Shown in pieces: positions 43,920-53,113 of a stretch of DNA of 64,000 bases (position 1 is the first letter of the stretch; each line of letters begins with the position of its first letter). The DNA is taken from NCBI GenBank assembly GCA_937872515.1, contig CALMSX010000028.1, positions 20,380 through 84,379 of the forward strand, read 5' to 3'. The position numbers were made by a program, and so were the translations under genes. The stretch is from an uncultured Bacteroidota bacterium. GTDB lineage: Bacteria > Bacteroidota > Bacteroidia > Chitinophagales > Saprospiraceae. The notes below the pieces were generated by a model, which saw nothing but the letters and a program-made list of their open reading frames with translations, ran no database searches and was not told the DNA's origin.

Positions 43920-45395
43920 TTAAATATGGCCGGAAAATGCTTCCGACAATATTTTTTTATCTTCAAAGGGATGTTTAACTCCCTTTATTTCCTGGTATTT
44001 CTCGTGGCCCTTTCCAGCTACCAGCACAATGTCTCCGCTGGTGGACATCATGGCGGCTGTTTTAATGGCCATAAGGCGATCTGTTATGCGAAGGCTTTTT
44101 GCCTTCTGGGTCTGATCCAAACCCTCCATCATCTGATCGAGGATGGCTTCCGGGTCTTCACTTCGCGGATTGTCGCTTGTAAAGATGGCTGTATGAGCAT
44201 ACTTTGCTGCAATGGCTGCCATCAATGGCCGCTTGGTTGCATCTCTGTCACCACCGCATCCTACTACCACAAAGATCTTTTGATCTTTTCGTGCAGAGGC
44301 TGTAATGGTTTTTAACACATTTTCTAGGGCATCCGGTGTGTGGGCATAGTCAACGATGCCGGTTCTGTTTTTAACCGCATCCTCTACTTTTTCCATTCTG
44401 CCTTCTGCTCCCTGCAATCCTGAAAGGATGCTGAGTACCTCGTCCTGGTCCTCGCCTAAGCCATGGGCTACCGCAAGTACCGCTGTAAGGTTGTAGGCAT
44501 TGAATGCACCCGACATTCGGCAGCTTACATCCCACTGGTTGATACGCAATTGCAAACCTTCCATGTCATCTGACAAGATCTTACATCTGTAGTCGGCCAT
44601 GGAATGCAACGCATAAGACACCACTTTCGCCCTGGTATTCTGAACCATGGTTTTTCCATTGCGGTCATCTACATTGATGATGGCAAGACTGTTGTCTTCC
44701 AGATGATCAAAAAACAATTTTTTAGCCTGAATGTATGCCAAAAATGTTTTGTGATAATCGAGATGATCATGGGTAATGTTGGTAAAAACAGCCGCGCTGA
44801 AATGTACCCCCATCACTCTTTTTTGATCCAGGGCGTGGGAACTAACTTCCATAAAAACATGGCTGCAACCTCTTTGCCTCATTTCCTCCATCAATGCTGC
44901 CAGACTTACTGCATCTGGTGTGGTGTGGGTAGCCGGAACAACTGTATTGCCTATGATGTTTTCAACCGTGCTGATCAAGCCGCAGGTAAACCCTAATCGG
45001 GTATACAATTGGTGCATCAGCGTGGCCACCGTGGTTTTACCGTTGGTACCTGTTACGCCTACCACTTTCATGTGGGCTGTTGGGTTTCCGTAAAAGCCGT
45101 GAGCCAATTTTGCGGCTGCAGCCCTGGCATCTGTTACCCTTTGGTAAAAAACACCTGCTTCTGCATCTTGAGGCATGTTTTCGCAAACAATGACCCTCGC
45201 TCCTTTGGCAATGGCCTGAGAAATGTAGTCGTGTCCGTCTGCTGCATTGCCTCTGATGGCTATGTAACATCCTCCTTCTACCACCTTGCGCGAATCAAGG
45301 GCTATGCCTTTGACTTCACCTTCCGGTGCTCCCAGGCGCTCCCGGCTGAGATCGCCTATATATATTTCAAACAACTTTTTTGCTTCCAAAAGCAA
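43920..45395 (-). CDS. murE: UDP-MurNAc-tripeptide synthetase
   Basis: A 491-residue Mur ligase that adds the third residue. N-terminal GIALDSRKVVEGGCYIAIRG, P-loop VTGTNGKTTVATLM, THDHLDYHKTFLAY, IVDYAHTPDALENVLKTI and the substrate-selecting TSDNPRSEDPEAI. The DNPR motif is the signature for meso-diaminopimelate as the added amino acid, so the peptidoglycan is predicted to be DAP type. The gap to ftsI is 5 bp. Confidence 0.97.
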   Translation of the reverse strand: MLLEAKKLFEIYIGDLSRERLGAPEGEVKGIALDSRKVVEGGCYIAIRGNAADGHDYISQAIAKGARVIVCENMPQDAEAGVFYQRVTDARAAAAKLAHGFYGNPTAHMKVVGVTGTNGKTTVATLMHQLYTRLGFTCGLISTVENIIGNTVVPATHTTPDAVSLAALMEEMRQRGCSHVFMEVSSHALDQKRVMGVHFSAAVFTNITHDHLDYHKTFLAYIQAKKLFFDHLEDNSLAIINVDDRNGKTMVQNTRAKVVSYALHSMADYRCKILSDDMEGLQLRINQWDVSCRMSGAFNAYNLTAVLAVAHGLGEDQDEVLSILSGLQGAEGRMEKVEDAVKNRTGIVDYAHTPDALENVLKTITASARKDQKIFVVVGCGGDRDATKRPLMAAIAAKYAHTAIFTSDNPRSEDPEAILDQMMEGLDQTQKAKSLRITDRLMAIKTAAMMSTSGDIVLVAGKGHEKYQEIKGVKHPFEDKKILSEAFSGHI

Positions 45396-45400
45396 TATTT

Positions 45401-47506
45401 TTACTGAAGATAGATTTCAATCTGCTGTCCCTTTACTCCAGTTCCCGGCAACAGGCTCTGCCTGGCTACCTTTCCCCTTCCGAAAACGGCTACTCTGAGT
45501 CCAAGATTTTCCAATACATACATGGCATCTCTTGCTCCCATGCCCCTTACATCAGGCACAGCACTTTTAGCTATCTTTTTATCTTCAACAATCATTTTGG
45601 TCTCAAATGGATCCACACTTACCCATGAATTTTTACTCCTATTTTTATACGGCATTCCTACATAATCAAAGAGCGATACAAAGTCGGCACTGTAGCCTAC
45701 ATTTCTTTCCGGCATCGAAACCAAGGTTTTATCGGCCATGGTATCATTGTACACCGGTGCAATTTCAAACCTCCAGGCCATGGTTTTTTCGGCAACGGCT
45801 TTAAAAACCGGGGCTGCTACCGAAGCACCATAAAAAGCTCCTTTGGGTTCATAAAGAATGACAATCATGCTGTACTCCGGATCATCGGCAGGAAAGTATC
45901 CGCAGAATGATGCATTGTATTTGGCGTATTCTTCTTTATTGGTATAATTTACCCTTGTTGTTCCCGTCTTACCGGCCATTTTTACATGGGATGACAGGAT
46001 GTTTTTAGCCGTTCCATCTTCTACAACTGCCAGCAACATTTCCTGCGCTTTCGCTATGTTGTGTGCCTTGGCAATGTGTTCGATCATAACCTTGGGTTCG
46101 ATCTTTTTGGAAGTGCCGTCGTCTTTTCTGATTTCAGAAACCAAGTAAGGCTTCATCATCTTTCCATCGTTGGCAACCGCATTGTAAAAATTCAACAACT
46201 GTAAAGGAGTGATCGCAATCTCATATCCGTGGGCCATCCATGGAATGGTAGTACCATACCAGGTGTTTTTATTTTTAACCGGATCTTTGATCACGGGTCT
46301 GCCCTCTCCATCGATTTCCACCTCCGTCATTTTATCGAGACCAAATTGTGACAACTTGGATCTGAACATCAATCTGCCGGCTTCGCTCCTGTTGTAGGCA
46401 TCATTGGCGAGTTTTGCTATTCCCACATTGGATGAGATGGCAAAAGCTTCCTTCATACTTACTTCGTATCGGTTGTGCTTTTCAGAATCGTGCATGACAC
46501 GGTCAGAAAAACGCATGCTTCCAGCATTGAGGTTTACCTTGGTTTCCAGATCGGCCAGGCTGTCTTCCAACAGTGCCAAAACGGTAGCCAGTTTAAAGGT
46601 TGAACCCGGTTCGGAAGAATTTCCGATGGCTGTATTGAGCACCTCTACTCCTATGCTGTCTTTCAGCGTAAGATTGGAGATGGCCTTTATAGCCCCTGTT
46701 TTCACCTCCATCAGGATGGCGGTACCTGCACTTGCCTGGCTTTTGATAAGTTGTTTTTCCAACTCAGCATGAACCACATCCTGCAGGTGAACGTTAAGCG
46801 TGGTTACAATGTCATCTCCTCTTTTGATTTCAAATTCGGAGGGATCGTAAACCGGCACCCAGATGTCTTTGGAATTATCGATTTTTTTCATCAATCGTTT
46901 ATCCGTTGGTCCTTTCAGGAACTTGTCGAAATATCCTTCGAGTCCCACTTTCTGGGCGTTTTCGCGGTCTTCACCGATGGTGCGGGAAGCCAGTTGGTTG
47001 AACGGTTTTTTGCGAGTACCATACCTCAATTCGAGGTAGCCGCCGGCATATCTGCCTGAGCGAAAAATCGGGAACTTGCGCACCATTTCTATCTCTTCGG
47101 TGTCCAATGCTTTGGCAATGTAGAGGTAGCGGTTTTTTTGTTTCCGAGCCTGGTACAAGGTCTGCTTCCATTCAGCATAACTTTTATCGGGCCTGATCGA
47201 CTTGCTCAACATAAGGGCGAGGGAATCGACCTTTGATTTGAAGAGCTTGGCATCAGGCACTGTGGCATCCATTCGTATTTCAAAGAACTGTAGGGAGGTA
47301 GCCAACAAACTTTCATCATCGGCATAAATATTGCCTCTATCGGCATCTACCTCCATCCATTTGACATTTTTTGAGCCTTTTGCTCTCCATTTGTCGCCTT
47401 CAATAAGACTGATCTTAATGACTCGAAACGCTATGACCAGTGCCAGTATCGCAAAAACCGATACTACAAAGTAAGCCCTGGCCAGTAATTCTGTGCGTCT
47501 GTTCAT
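45401..47506 (-). CDS. ftsI: septal PBP transpeptidase (FtsI/PBP3 type) with PASTA domain
   Basis: A 701-residue class B penicillin-binding protein: membrane helix at about 11-29, dimerisation region, then the transpeptidase with active-site S302-T-F-K305, S358-S-N360 and K513-TGT516. A single PASTA domain (about 649-701, VPDVRGMGARDAMYVLENLG) ends the protein. This form is usual in Bacteroidetes. It cross-links septal peptidoglycan with FtsW. It lies between ftsL (8 bp) and murE (5 bp). Confidence 0.96.
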   Translation of the reverse strand: MNRRTELLARAYFVVSVFAILALVIAFRVIKISLIEGDKWRAKGSKNVKWMEVDADRGNIYADDESLLATSLQFFEIRMDATVPDAKLFKSKVDSLALMLSKSIRPDKSYAEWKQTLYQARKQKNRYLYIAKALDTEEIEMVRKFPIFRSGRYAGGYLELRYGTRKKPFNQLASRTIGEDRENAQKVGLEGYFDKFLKGPTDKRLMKKIDNSKDIWVPVYDPSEFEIKRGDDIVTTLNVHLQDVVHAELEKQLIKSQASAGTAILMEVKTGAIKAISNLTLKDSIGVEVLNTAIGNSSEPGSTFKLATVLALLEDSLADLETKVNLNAGSMRFSDRVMHDSEKHNRYEVSMKEAFAISSNVGIAKLANDAYNRSEAGRLMFRSKLSQFGLDKMTEVEIDGEGRPVIKDPVKNKNTWYGTTIPWMAHGYEIAITPLQLLNFYNAVANDGKMMKPYLVSEIRKDDGTSKKIEPKVMIEHIAKAHNIAKAQEMLLAVVEDGTAKNILSSHVKMAGKTGTTRVNYTNKEEYAKYNASFCGYFPADDPEYSMIVILYEPKGAFYGASVAAPVFKAVAEKTMAWRFEIAPVYNDTMADKTLVSMPERNVGYSADFVSLFDYVGMPYKNRSKNSWVSVDPFETKMIVEDKKIAKSAVPDVRGMGARDAMYVLENLGLRVAVFGRGKVARQSLLPGTGVKGQQIEIYLQ

Positions 47507-47514
47507 CAGCTAGC

Positions 47515-47865
47515 TCAATCCTTTTTATCTTTCTTGCCTTCTTTGTCCACCACAATTTTGCGGGGCAATTTGGCAAGTGGTAAAATCTGTTTTTCTTCCA
47601 GGTTTTTAGCCAACTGCGATTGTGTGCTACCATACATCAACTCCTGCTTGAGATTCATGTATTGCCATTTGTCATCCATCACTTCCTTTTTGAGACGGTC
47701 GATCTTTCTCAAAGACCGCTCAGCAGTGTGTGCATTGTAAATGTATACAATGCCCAGAAATGCCAGGTAGCACACAAACGGCAGATTGATAAATACCCAC
47801 TCAACCCACTTGGTCCGTTTGGTTGTAGTTGTAGTTGTAGTTTTCTTATCTTGGACTTCAGTCAT
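47515..47865 (-). CDS. ftsL: FtsL-like divisome protein
   Basis: A 116-residue bitopic protein: a basic/threonine-rich cytoplasmic start, one membrane helix (about 27-45, FINLPFVCYLAFLGIVYIYN), a coiled-coil (RSLRKIDRLKKEVMDDKWQY) and a lysine-rich tail. It has low sequence conservation, but position between rsmH and ftsI and topology fit FtsL. The seven threonines near residue 10-16 come from a GTAGTT-type repeat at about 47820-47842 (plus strand). Confidence 0.88.
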   Translation of the reverse strand: MTEVQDKKTTTTTTTKRTKWVEWVFINLPFVCYLAFLGIVYIYNAHTAERSLRKIDRLKKEVMDDKWQYMNLKQELMYGSTQSQLAKNLEEKQILPLAKLPRKIVVDKEGKKDKKD

Positions 47866-47908
47866 CTTTTGTCTGTTAATCAGAACAGAATTATGGTCAA
47901 ATAAGTAT

Positions 47909-48808
47909 TTATCTCTTTATAGCTACCCTCAGCTTTGCACTTCGTGATCTCGGATTGATCCGTTGTTCTTCCGAAGAAGGCACAATCACGTTTTTGTTGT
48001 ACAACTCAAAAGGTCGCTCAATATTTCCAAATGCATCGCGTATCACATCACCTGTTACATTGCCTGTTTTGAACAGGTTTTTCACAAGTCGATCTTCGAG
48101 CGAATGATAGGTAATCACTGCAAACCGGCCTCCCGGTTTTAACAGGTCTTTTCCCCGCTGTAAAAAATCGATCAACGCATTCATTTCATCATTGACTTCG
48201 ATGCGCAGTGCCTGGTAAACCTGGGCAAAGTATTTTTGCGCCGGCCCCATTGCACATTGACGGAGGATGGCATTGAGATCATCAGTGGTGTCGATTTTTT
48301 TCGACTTTCTCACTTCTACAATCTTTTTTGCCAGGGTAATGGCGTTGCGCACTTCACCATAATCACTGAAGATCCCCGTAAGGTCTTCTTCAGGATAGGT
48401 AGCCAGTATTTCTCTTGCGGTTTGCGATGAAGAAGTGTTCATGCGCATGTCAAGAGGAGCCTGATACCTGAATGAGAAGCCGCGTTCCGGTACATCTATC
48501 TGGTGAGATGATATGCCGAGGTCAGCCAAAATGCCATCGATTTTTTCAACCCCATACAACTTCATGAAACGATGCAGGTAACGGTAGTTAGCCTGAATCA
48601 GGGTAAAGTTGGGTTGATCGAAAGCATTGTCAAATGCATCGTCGTCCTGATCAAAAGCGTACAAATGCCCTTTGGCATTCAATGTTGTTAAAATCGGTCT
48701 GGAATGTCCACCTGCCCCAAAAGTAGCATCTACATACACCCCGTCCGGCAGGACATTCAGGGACGATATGCTTTCGTTGAGTAAAACCGGAATGTGGTAT
48801 GCTTGCAT
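47909..48808 (-). CDS. rsmH: 16S rRNA (cytosine-1402-N4)-methyltransferase
   Basis: A 299-residue RsmH/MraW. N-terminal HIPVLLNESISSLNVLPDG, SAM-binding VDATFGAGGHSRPIL (about 26-40), GILADLGISSHQIDVPERGF and the C-terminal FAVITYHSLEDRLVKNLF with NPRSRSAKLRVAI. The length is normal. It follows mraZ after 3 bp. Confidence 0.97.
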   Translation of the reverse strand: MQAYHIPVLLNESISSLNVLPDGVYVDATFGAGGHSRPILTTLNAKGHLYAFDQDDDAFDNAFDQPNFTLIQANYRYLHRFMKLYGVEKIDGILADLGISSHQIDVPERGFSFRYQAPLDMRMNTSSSQTAREILATYPEEDLTGIFSDYGEVRNAITLAKKIVEVRKSKKIDTTDDLNAILRQCAMGPAQKYFAQVYQALRIEVNDEMNALIDFLQRGKDLLKPGGRFAVITYHSLEDRLVKNLFKTGNVTGDVIRDAFGNIERPFELYNKNVIVPSSEEQRINPRSRSAKLRVAIKR

Positions 48809-48811
48809 GGC

Positions 48812-49273
48812 TTAGGGTAAAAAGTCTGGTTTGTTGCCAAACACCCCTTGAATTACTTCATCAAAACTATCGGGTTCGCTGGACAAGTAATGTTCGTACT
48901 CCTCCTTGGACCACAATTCAATGAAGTCTTTGTATGCAAATAAAACCGCATCTTTTTCAATCCCCGCATAAGTGAGGAGATTGCCGGGTACATTTACCCT
49001 GTCGGCACTATCCAGCAGCAGCTCTGTTGCTCCTCTGTAAAAGTACCTAATTGCCTCTCGATGCTTCTTGTCATAGATATTGAGTTGGTTTATTTCTTTC
49101 GTCTTCTGTTCCCAAACTGTTTTGGGATAAATGGCTAAATTTTTCTCAAATCCACGATTCACTATGAAGCCTGTATGCTTTAGTTCACCCAATGAGTCTA
49201 TGAGTTTCTGCGGGAACTTTACCCGCCCTCTTTCGTCTAATCTACACTCATATTCTCCAGTTAAACTAATCAT
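48812..49273 (-). CDS. mraZ: MraZ, transcriptional regulator of the dcw cluster
   Basis: A 153-residue MraZ with its two SpoVT/AbrB-like halves: ECRLDERGRVKFPQKLIDSL (about 9-28) and ELLLDSADRVNVPGNLLTYA (about 87-106). The DxxGR/DxxxR motifs match DNA-binding MraZ. In E. coli MraZ represses its own operon by binding TGGGN repeats; two such boxes with 10-bp spacing lie just upstream here (49320-49334). Confidence 0.96.
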   Translation of the reverse strand: MISLTGEYECRLDERGRVKFPQKLIDSLGELKHTGFIVNRGFEKNLAIYPKTVWEQKTKEINQLNIYDKKHREAIRYFYRGATELLLDSADRVNVPGNLLTYAGIEKDAVLFAYKDFIELWSKEEYEHYLSSEPDSFDEVIQGVFGNKPDFLP

Positions 49274-49302
49274 TTCCCCTTCTAGGCCTTAGGTTGATAG
49301 CA

Positions 49303-49334
49303 CAAATATGAAACATGTTTCCCACATTTTCCCA
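49303..49334 (-). promoter_or_regulatory. dcw promoter with two MraZ-type TGGGA boxes
   Basis: On the minus strand, TGGGA boxes at 49334-49330 and 49324-49320 are 10 bp apart, followed by a CATATTTG -7-like box (49310-49303) and the mraZ ATG 29 nt later. A degenerate third box (TGGTA, 49345-49341) lies 11 bp upstream. The boxes cover the -33 region, the expected site for autorepression. The rest of the 49274-49770 gap is AT-rich with no gene; a terminator lies at 49702-49739. Confidence 0.75.
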
Positions 49335-49695
49335 CATCGCTACCAATTTTAACCAAAAAAACATTATTTTTTTCAATAATATGTAAAAACACCCCGTTTT
49401 GACAGCTTTCTGTTTACGTTTCGTCAACAAATTGTTGACATTTAGGCGGTTTTACACCCCACATACAAATTATAAAATATTTGAATGTGTACAATTATTA
49501 ATGTATAAAATGTTGATTCAAAGAGCAAATTACATGGCAAATATATATATTAATTTTATTATTAATATGTAATTGTTTGAAATAAATTTTTGGCACGGGC
49601 TCGCATTACCCAGAAATGACCGCTGTCATTGAAAAGTATAGATTTTCACCATTTAAGGCGATTGCCAAATATTATTTTAAGTTTACTACCGGGGT

Positions 49696-49739
49696 AAAAT
49701 AAAAACAGGCTTGTGGATTTTACTCAACAAGCCTGTTTT
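49696..49739 (-). terminator. rho-independent terminator of the 49771 gene
   Basis: AAAACAGGCTTGT (49702-49714) and ACAAGCCTGTTTT (49727-49739) form a perfect 13-bp stem with a 12-nt loop. On the minus strand it is followed by a T-rich stretch. It ends 32 nt past the stop of the secreted protein gene. Confidence 0.88.
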
Positions 49740-49770
49740 CCAGCTTTGAATCTGATTGGATGTAGATTCT

Positions 49771-50640
49771 TTATTCTTTCTTTCTGCCAAATAGGTCCTT
49801 TTTTGGCCCTTCTTCTTTTTTGGGCTGGAAAAAGATATCTGTAGGGGCCATTTCTATGGTAGCCAGCTGATCAATTTTTTTCCAATACTTACCATCCCAT
49901 TTATAACCGGTATAGGTGCCATCGGGTACCCTGGCTACTTCACCCGAAGGGTCAATGCCCATCCTGGCTACAATGAAGTCGTGCACTATCATTTCCTGTT
50001 CAACACTATAATTAAAGTTAACATTGGCCAGGGCGGAATAAGGCAAGCCTATTCGGGTCTTTAAATCGGGTCGTTTTCCCTCACCCACTAAAAACAGCTC
50101 CGCGCCAAAAACAGGGATTCCTTCTTTGCTGAAGGACAAGACATCTACCACCTTCATCCTGTTTTTGCCATCGCCTCCGTCATAGCCAAACAACAGCCAT
50201 GCCTTTCCTTTTTCTGTTTTGGTCTCTATTATATTATAGTATAAGGCCCCCAGCCATTGATCAGGCCCCATCACTGCGTAGTCCATGTCGGGCTCATATA
50301 CTGATTTATCTGACAGTACAAACACCTTTCCGTCTTTGTGCTGGATCACACCGTATTGAGTAAACTTTCCTTTTTCATCCTCCACCTGCCAGGTAAAGAT
50401 GCGAAAGTTGCGATCCTTGTCGCTTTTTTGTGAAACCCATTTCAACTCGACAAATCCATTGCCAAAGCTGCCCGACTTCTTGAGCTCACTAATAAATTCG
50501 CTGTTAAACAGTTTGGCAGCCTCAGCTCTGTGTTTACCGTCCATGGCATTCACCATCACATCGTTGTAAAAGGCCAAAGTATGTTGACCCTGAGCCGCTG
50601 TAAAAAAGAAATACCCTATTAATACCAATAAATACTTCAT
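49771..50640 (-). CDS. secreted protein of unknown function
   Basis: A 289-residue protein with a signal peptide (1-18, ending AAQG). The mature part is beta-rich with many charged residues and aromatic turns (FRIFTWQVEDEKGKFTQYGV, KAWLLFGYDGGDGKNRMKVV). No family, lipobox or sorting domain is recognised. The C-terminal tail KKEEGPKKDLFGRKKE is basic. Monocistronic with its own terminator. Confidence 0.75.
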   Translation of the reverse strand: MKYLLVLIGYFFFTAAQGQHTLAFYNDVMVNAMDGKHRAEAAKLFNSEFISELKKSGSFGNGFVELKWVSQKSDKDRNFRIFTWQVEDEKGKFTQYGVIQHKDGKVFVLSDKSVYEPDMDYAVMGPDQWLGALYYNIIETKTEKGKAWLLFGYDGGDGKNRMKVVDVLSFSKEGIPVFGAELFLVGEGKRPDLKTRIGLPYSALANVNFNYSVEQEMIVHDFIVARMGIDPSGEVARVPDGTYTGYKWDGKYWKKIDQLATIEMAPTDIFFQPKKEEGPKKDLFGRKKE

Positions 50641-50750
50641 ACCCCTTTGTTTTGTATTCTATCCTTTAATGCAAAATTAAGTTATTTATTATGGGTTAGG
50701 ATGAAATTAACTTTTTGATAGGTTATAGGTTTTAGGGACTAGGGGCTGGG

Positions 50751-50892
50751 ATAGCGCTACGCGCTATGGGTTAAGCGTTAAGCGCGGAGCGTTAAGCGCT
50801 AAGCGTTAAGCGTCTTGCGCAGGTGGCCGCACTCAGTGCGCTCCGCGCTATACGCCCCGCGCTCCGCGCTATGCGCTATACGCTATGCGCCT
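50751..50892. repeat. degenerate GCGCTATGCGCT / AAGCGTTAAGCG array
   Basis: About 140 bp built almost only from short palindrome-like words such as GCGCTAT, GCGTTAAGC and GCTCCGCGC. It lies in the 255-bp gap between the secreted protein and the FAD oxidase, and reaches the oxidase stop codon. Periodicity is irregular (6-10 bp), so it is not CRISPR. Simple TAGGGGYT words precede it (50721-50749). Confidence 0.7.
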
Positions 50893-50895
50893 CAA

Positions 50896-52446
50896 TTATA
50901 CCACCGGTGTCTCTCCGGCCACCCAGGCAGCTAAGCCAATGGAAGCGCTATAGTTACTTGAAAACAAAGAGGCTTCTTCAAAAGACATCAGCCTGGATCT
51001 TTGCCTGACCCACAGATTATAGTCGCTGCCGTATATTCGCTGTACCATGGCGGTGTTCATCGGATTGTCTTTTCCCCAATGGAAGGTGTAGGGTATTCTC
51101 TGTCTATCAAGCAGGGCGGGAATTCGATGAACGAACTGGTCAATGGCTGGTACCCTGACACCGTCGATCTCGAGGATGCAGGTGATATCACTAAATCGGG
51201 TAAAGGCCATCAGGGCCTTGCTGCTTTTGACAAACCGAAGTGCAAGGATGGCGGGTATGTCCCGGTTGATATTCATCTCGTCATGGATCACTTGCAAGGC
51301 AGCGGCACAATGCTGGAGTGGAATGCCCATGGCGCAGGAGTAGGTTTGACCGCCGGTAGTGGTATCGTAAAACATATCAGCGAGGGTGCGCACCTCTCCC
51401 CTGGGAGGGGTGTTTTTGGGAAACCCATAATTTTGCAAGACCCGCAACATGACGGCAATGCTGCCTTTTAATTGCTGCGACAAGGCACCAATGACGCCCA
51501 GCAGATCTTTGTTGTAATCCTGCGCTACCCCACCCTGATGGGGAGAGGTGTAGCCTGCAGGATAGGCTTCCTTGTACATCACCTCGGCTTTGATGGCCCC
51601 CCTACTTCTATAGGGATTGATGTACAGCTTAAAATGCCAGGGTCTTAGTCCAGCCATACCCGGCACCTGAAAAGAAGCGTTGGCAAAATCCAGCGTGGGT
51701 ATTAATTCATTGACCTGTTCCCTGCTGATATCCAAAACAATGTTGCGGAGCACATAAATGGGTTCTGCTTCCACCATCACGCCATGGATAAAGCCAAAGG
51801 CCCCCATGCTCACCAGGGCAGCATTAAACATATCGTCGTTCCTGATCAGGGTTGCACCAATTGACTCAACAAAGGAGTTACTGACAACCGGGTAGCTTGA
51901 TCGTTCGATGTACACATTTTTGGATCCGCTGACCAGGATGTGCAAGCCTACCACAAAATCCTGGACTGACCCAAATTCGATGGAAGACCCGTGGACGCCG
52001 GTACCAATGGCTCCTGCAATGGTCTGCCCATTGCTCGCTCCTGAGGCCTTCAGCGACCGTTGCCGCCTGCCAAAAAAAGTGCTGAGCTGTTTGATCCCTA
52101 CCCCACATTGGGCAAAAGCAAGGTCGTCAGGTACACCCGGGTAAGAGGGATCTACTTCACCGGCCTCCATGTGCATGGCAATGGATAGTCGGGTGGTATC
52201 GAGGTACCATTGATTGGTAAAATTGATGGGCGACAATGACCAGCGGGAGCCACCTGCTCTGACTTGTTTTTGTCGGCTAAGGCCTTCATCCAATAGATCG
52301 AGTATAGCCTGGGTAGTAAGATTGTAGTTGTCGAGGGGCAGTCCTGAGCGATCGTTGGAGATCACAATGAGTTCTTCTACCGTTTGGTTAAAGGTAGTGT
52401 GAAAATTGGACCACGGCTTTTGCGGGTTGCGTATGATTCTTGCCAT
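50896..52446 (-). CDS. FAD-binding (PCMH-type) oxidoreductase
   Basis: A 516-residue flavoprotein. The FAD-binding domain is clear: VRAGGSRWSLSPINF (about 61-75), a GVGIKQLSTFF segment and ASGASNGQTIAGAIGTGVHG (about 136-155), the last being the pyrophosphate loop with a histidine available for covalent FAD. This layout belongs to the FAD_binding_4 family with sugar-lactone, alditol and related oxidases. No ALO-type C-terminal motif is certain. No signal peptide. It is the third gene of an operon whose first two genes are unknown; the substrate is unknown. Confidence 0.85.
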   Translation of the reverse strand: MARIIRNPQKPWSNFHTTFNQTVEELIVISNDRSGLPLDNYNLTTQAILDLLDEGLSRQKQVRAGGSRWSLSPINFTNQWYLDTTRLSIAMHMEAGEVDPSYPGVPDDLAFAQCGVGIKQLSTFFGRRQRSLKASGASNGQTIAGAIGTGVHGSSIEFGSVQDFVVGLHILVSGSKNVYIERSSYPVVSNSFVESIGATLIRNDDMFNAALVSMGAFGFIHGVMVEAEPIYVLRNIVLDISREQVNELIPTLDFANASFQVPGMAGLRPWHFKLYINPYRSRGAIKAEVMYKEAYPAGYTSPHQGGVAQDYNKDLLGVIGALSQQLKGSIAVMLRVLQNYGFPKNTPPRGEVRTLADMFYDTTTGGQTYSCAMGIPLQHCAAALQVIHDEMNINRDIPAILALRFVKSSKALMAFTRFSDITCILEIDGVRVPAIDQFVHRIPALLDRQRIPYTFHWGKDNPMNTAMVQRIYGSDYNLWVRQRSRLMSFEEASLFSSNYSASIGLAAWVAGETPVV

Positions 52447-52449
52447 CTC

Positions 52450-52771
52450 TTATTCGTTTTGCATGTTTTTGGTACATGAAGTAATGATGGTAGCCGGTCG
52501 CCAAATGCCTACGGTAATCAGGCCGGCCAGTCCCTGCCAGAAGGTGTATTTGACCTCCACTTTGTGAAAGCCCTGTCCATCGCAATAAGGCTGAGTGTAA
52601 ACAGGATGGCTCAGAGCACCCCAAAAATAAGCTTACTACCATGGTATCCTGGAGGTCGCCCTTGTCATTGACCGCGGGCATGGTATCCTTGGCAACTGCC
52701 GCATAATGGAAGCAGGAAGATAGCAACAGGCTACTTACCAGCAATAGAAATAGATAAAAGGTATTTTTCAT
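52450..52771 (-). pseudogene. small Bor-like lipoprotein, frame broken at 52619-52627
   Basis: The ATG at 52771 gives a lipoprotein signal (MKNTFYLFLLLVSSLLLSSC, lipid Cys20) and about 50 residues to SLFLG. In this frame the protein continues to 52388 with nonsense. One base less in the T5G4 run (52627-52619, minus strand) instead gives SLFWGALSHPVYTQPYCDGQ, GFHKVEVKYTFWQGLAGLIT, VGIWRPATIITSC and a stop at 52452-52450, which is the typical pattern of small Bor-like lipoproteins of Bacteroidetes. The restored stop is 3 bp before the oxidase start. Either a broken gene or an indel error. It overlaps the previous gene by ATGA. Confidence 0.75.
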
Positions 52772-53097
52772 TGAAAAGTTTTTATTGCCTTTTGTAAAAC
52801 CCCAACCACCTCAGCATGGGTTGTTGCGGGATGTTTGCCAAAACTGTAAATGGGATGGATGCCGGTGCGCCAAAAGTAATTGACATAAATAATGAATCTA
52901 AGCCGGTTCATTACCGAAGAGCGGTTGTCATAACTACCCATCACTGCAATGTGCCCCTTCTCCAGCGCGCAGGATAGCGTTATGGGCGGGGCATCATTAC
53001 AAGCCTCCTCAAAGGATACATCGTGTCGCCACTGGTGGGGAGTAGGGATCAATTTAAGCGTTTCGAGCAGTACCTGTACTTTTTGGGTCTGGGTCAT
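52768..53097 (-). CDS. small protein of unknown function, first gene of the FAD-oxidase operon
   Basis: A 109-residue soluble protein (MTQTQKVQVLLETLKLIPTP...), with a helix at each end (TQKVQVLLETLKL; THAEVVGVLQKAIKTF) and a mostly beta middle. No signal peptide. No family recognised. It follows a very good promoter at 53144-53114, and its stop overlaps the lipoprotein start (ATGA), so the three genes form one operon. Confidence 0.75.
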   Translation of the reverse strand: MTQTQKVQVLLETLKLIPTPHQWRHDVSFEEACNDAPPITLSCALEKGHIAVMGSYDNRSSVMNRLRFIIYVNYFWRTGIHPIYSFGKHPATTHAEVVGVLQKAIKTFQ

Positions 53098-53113
53098 TTT
53101 AGTTCGTTTCGTG

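Noticed and set aside
33831..49273. Missing murF as a possible gene loss
   Set aside because: Bacteroidetes dcw clusters commonly lack murF at this place; nothing suggests a deletion here.
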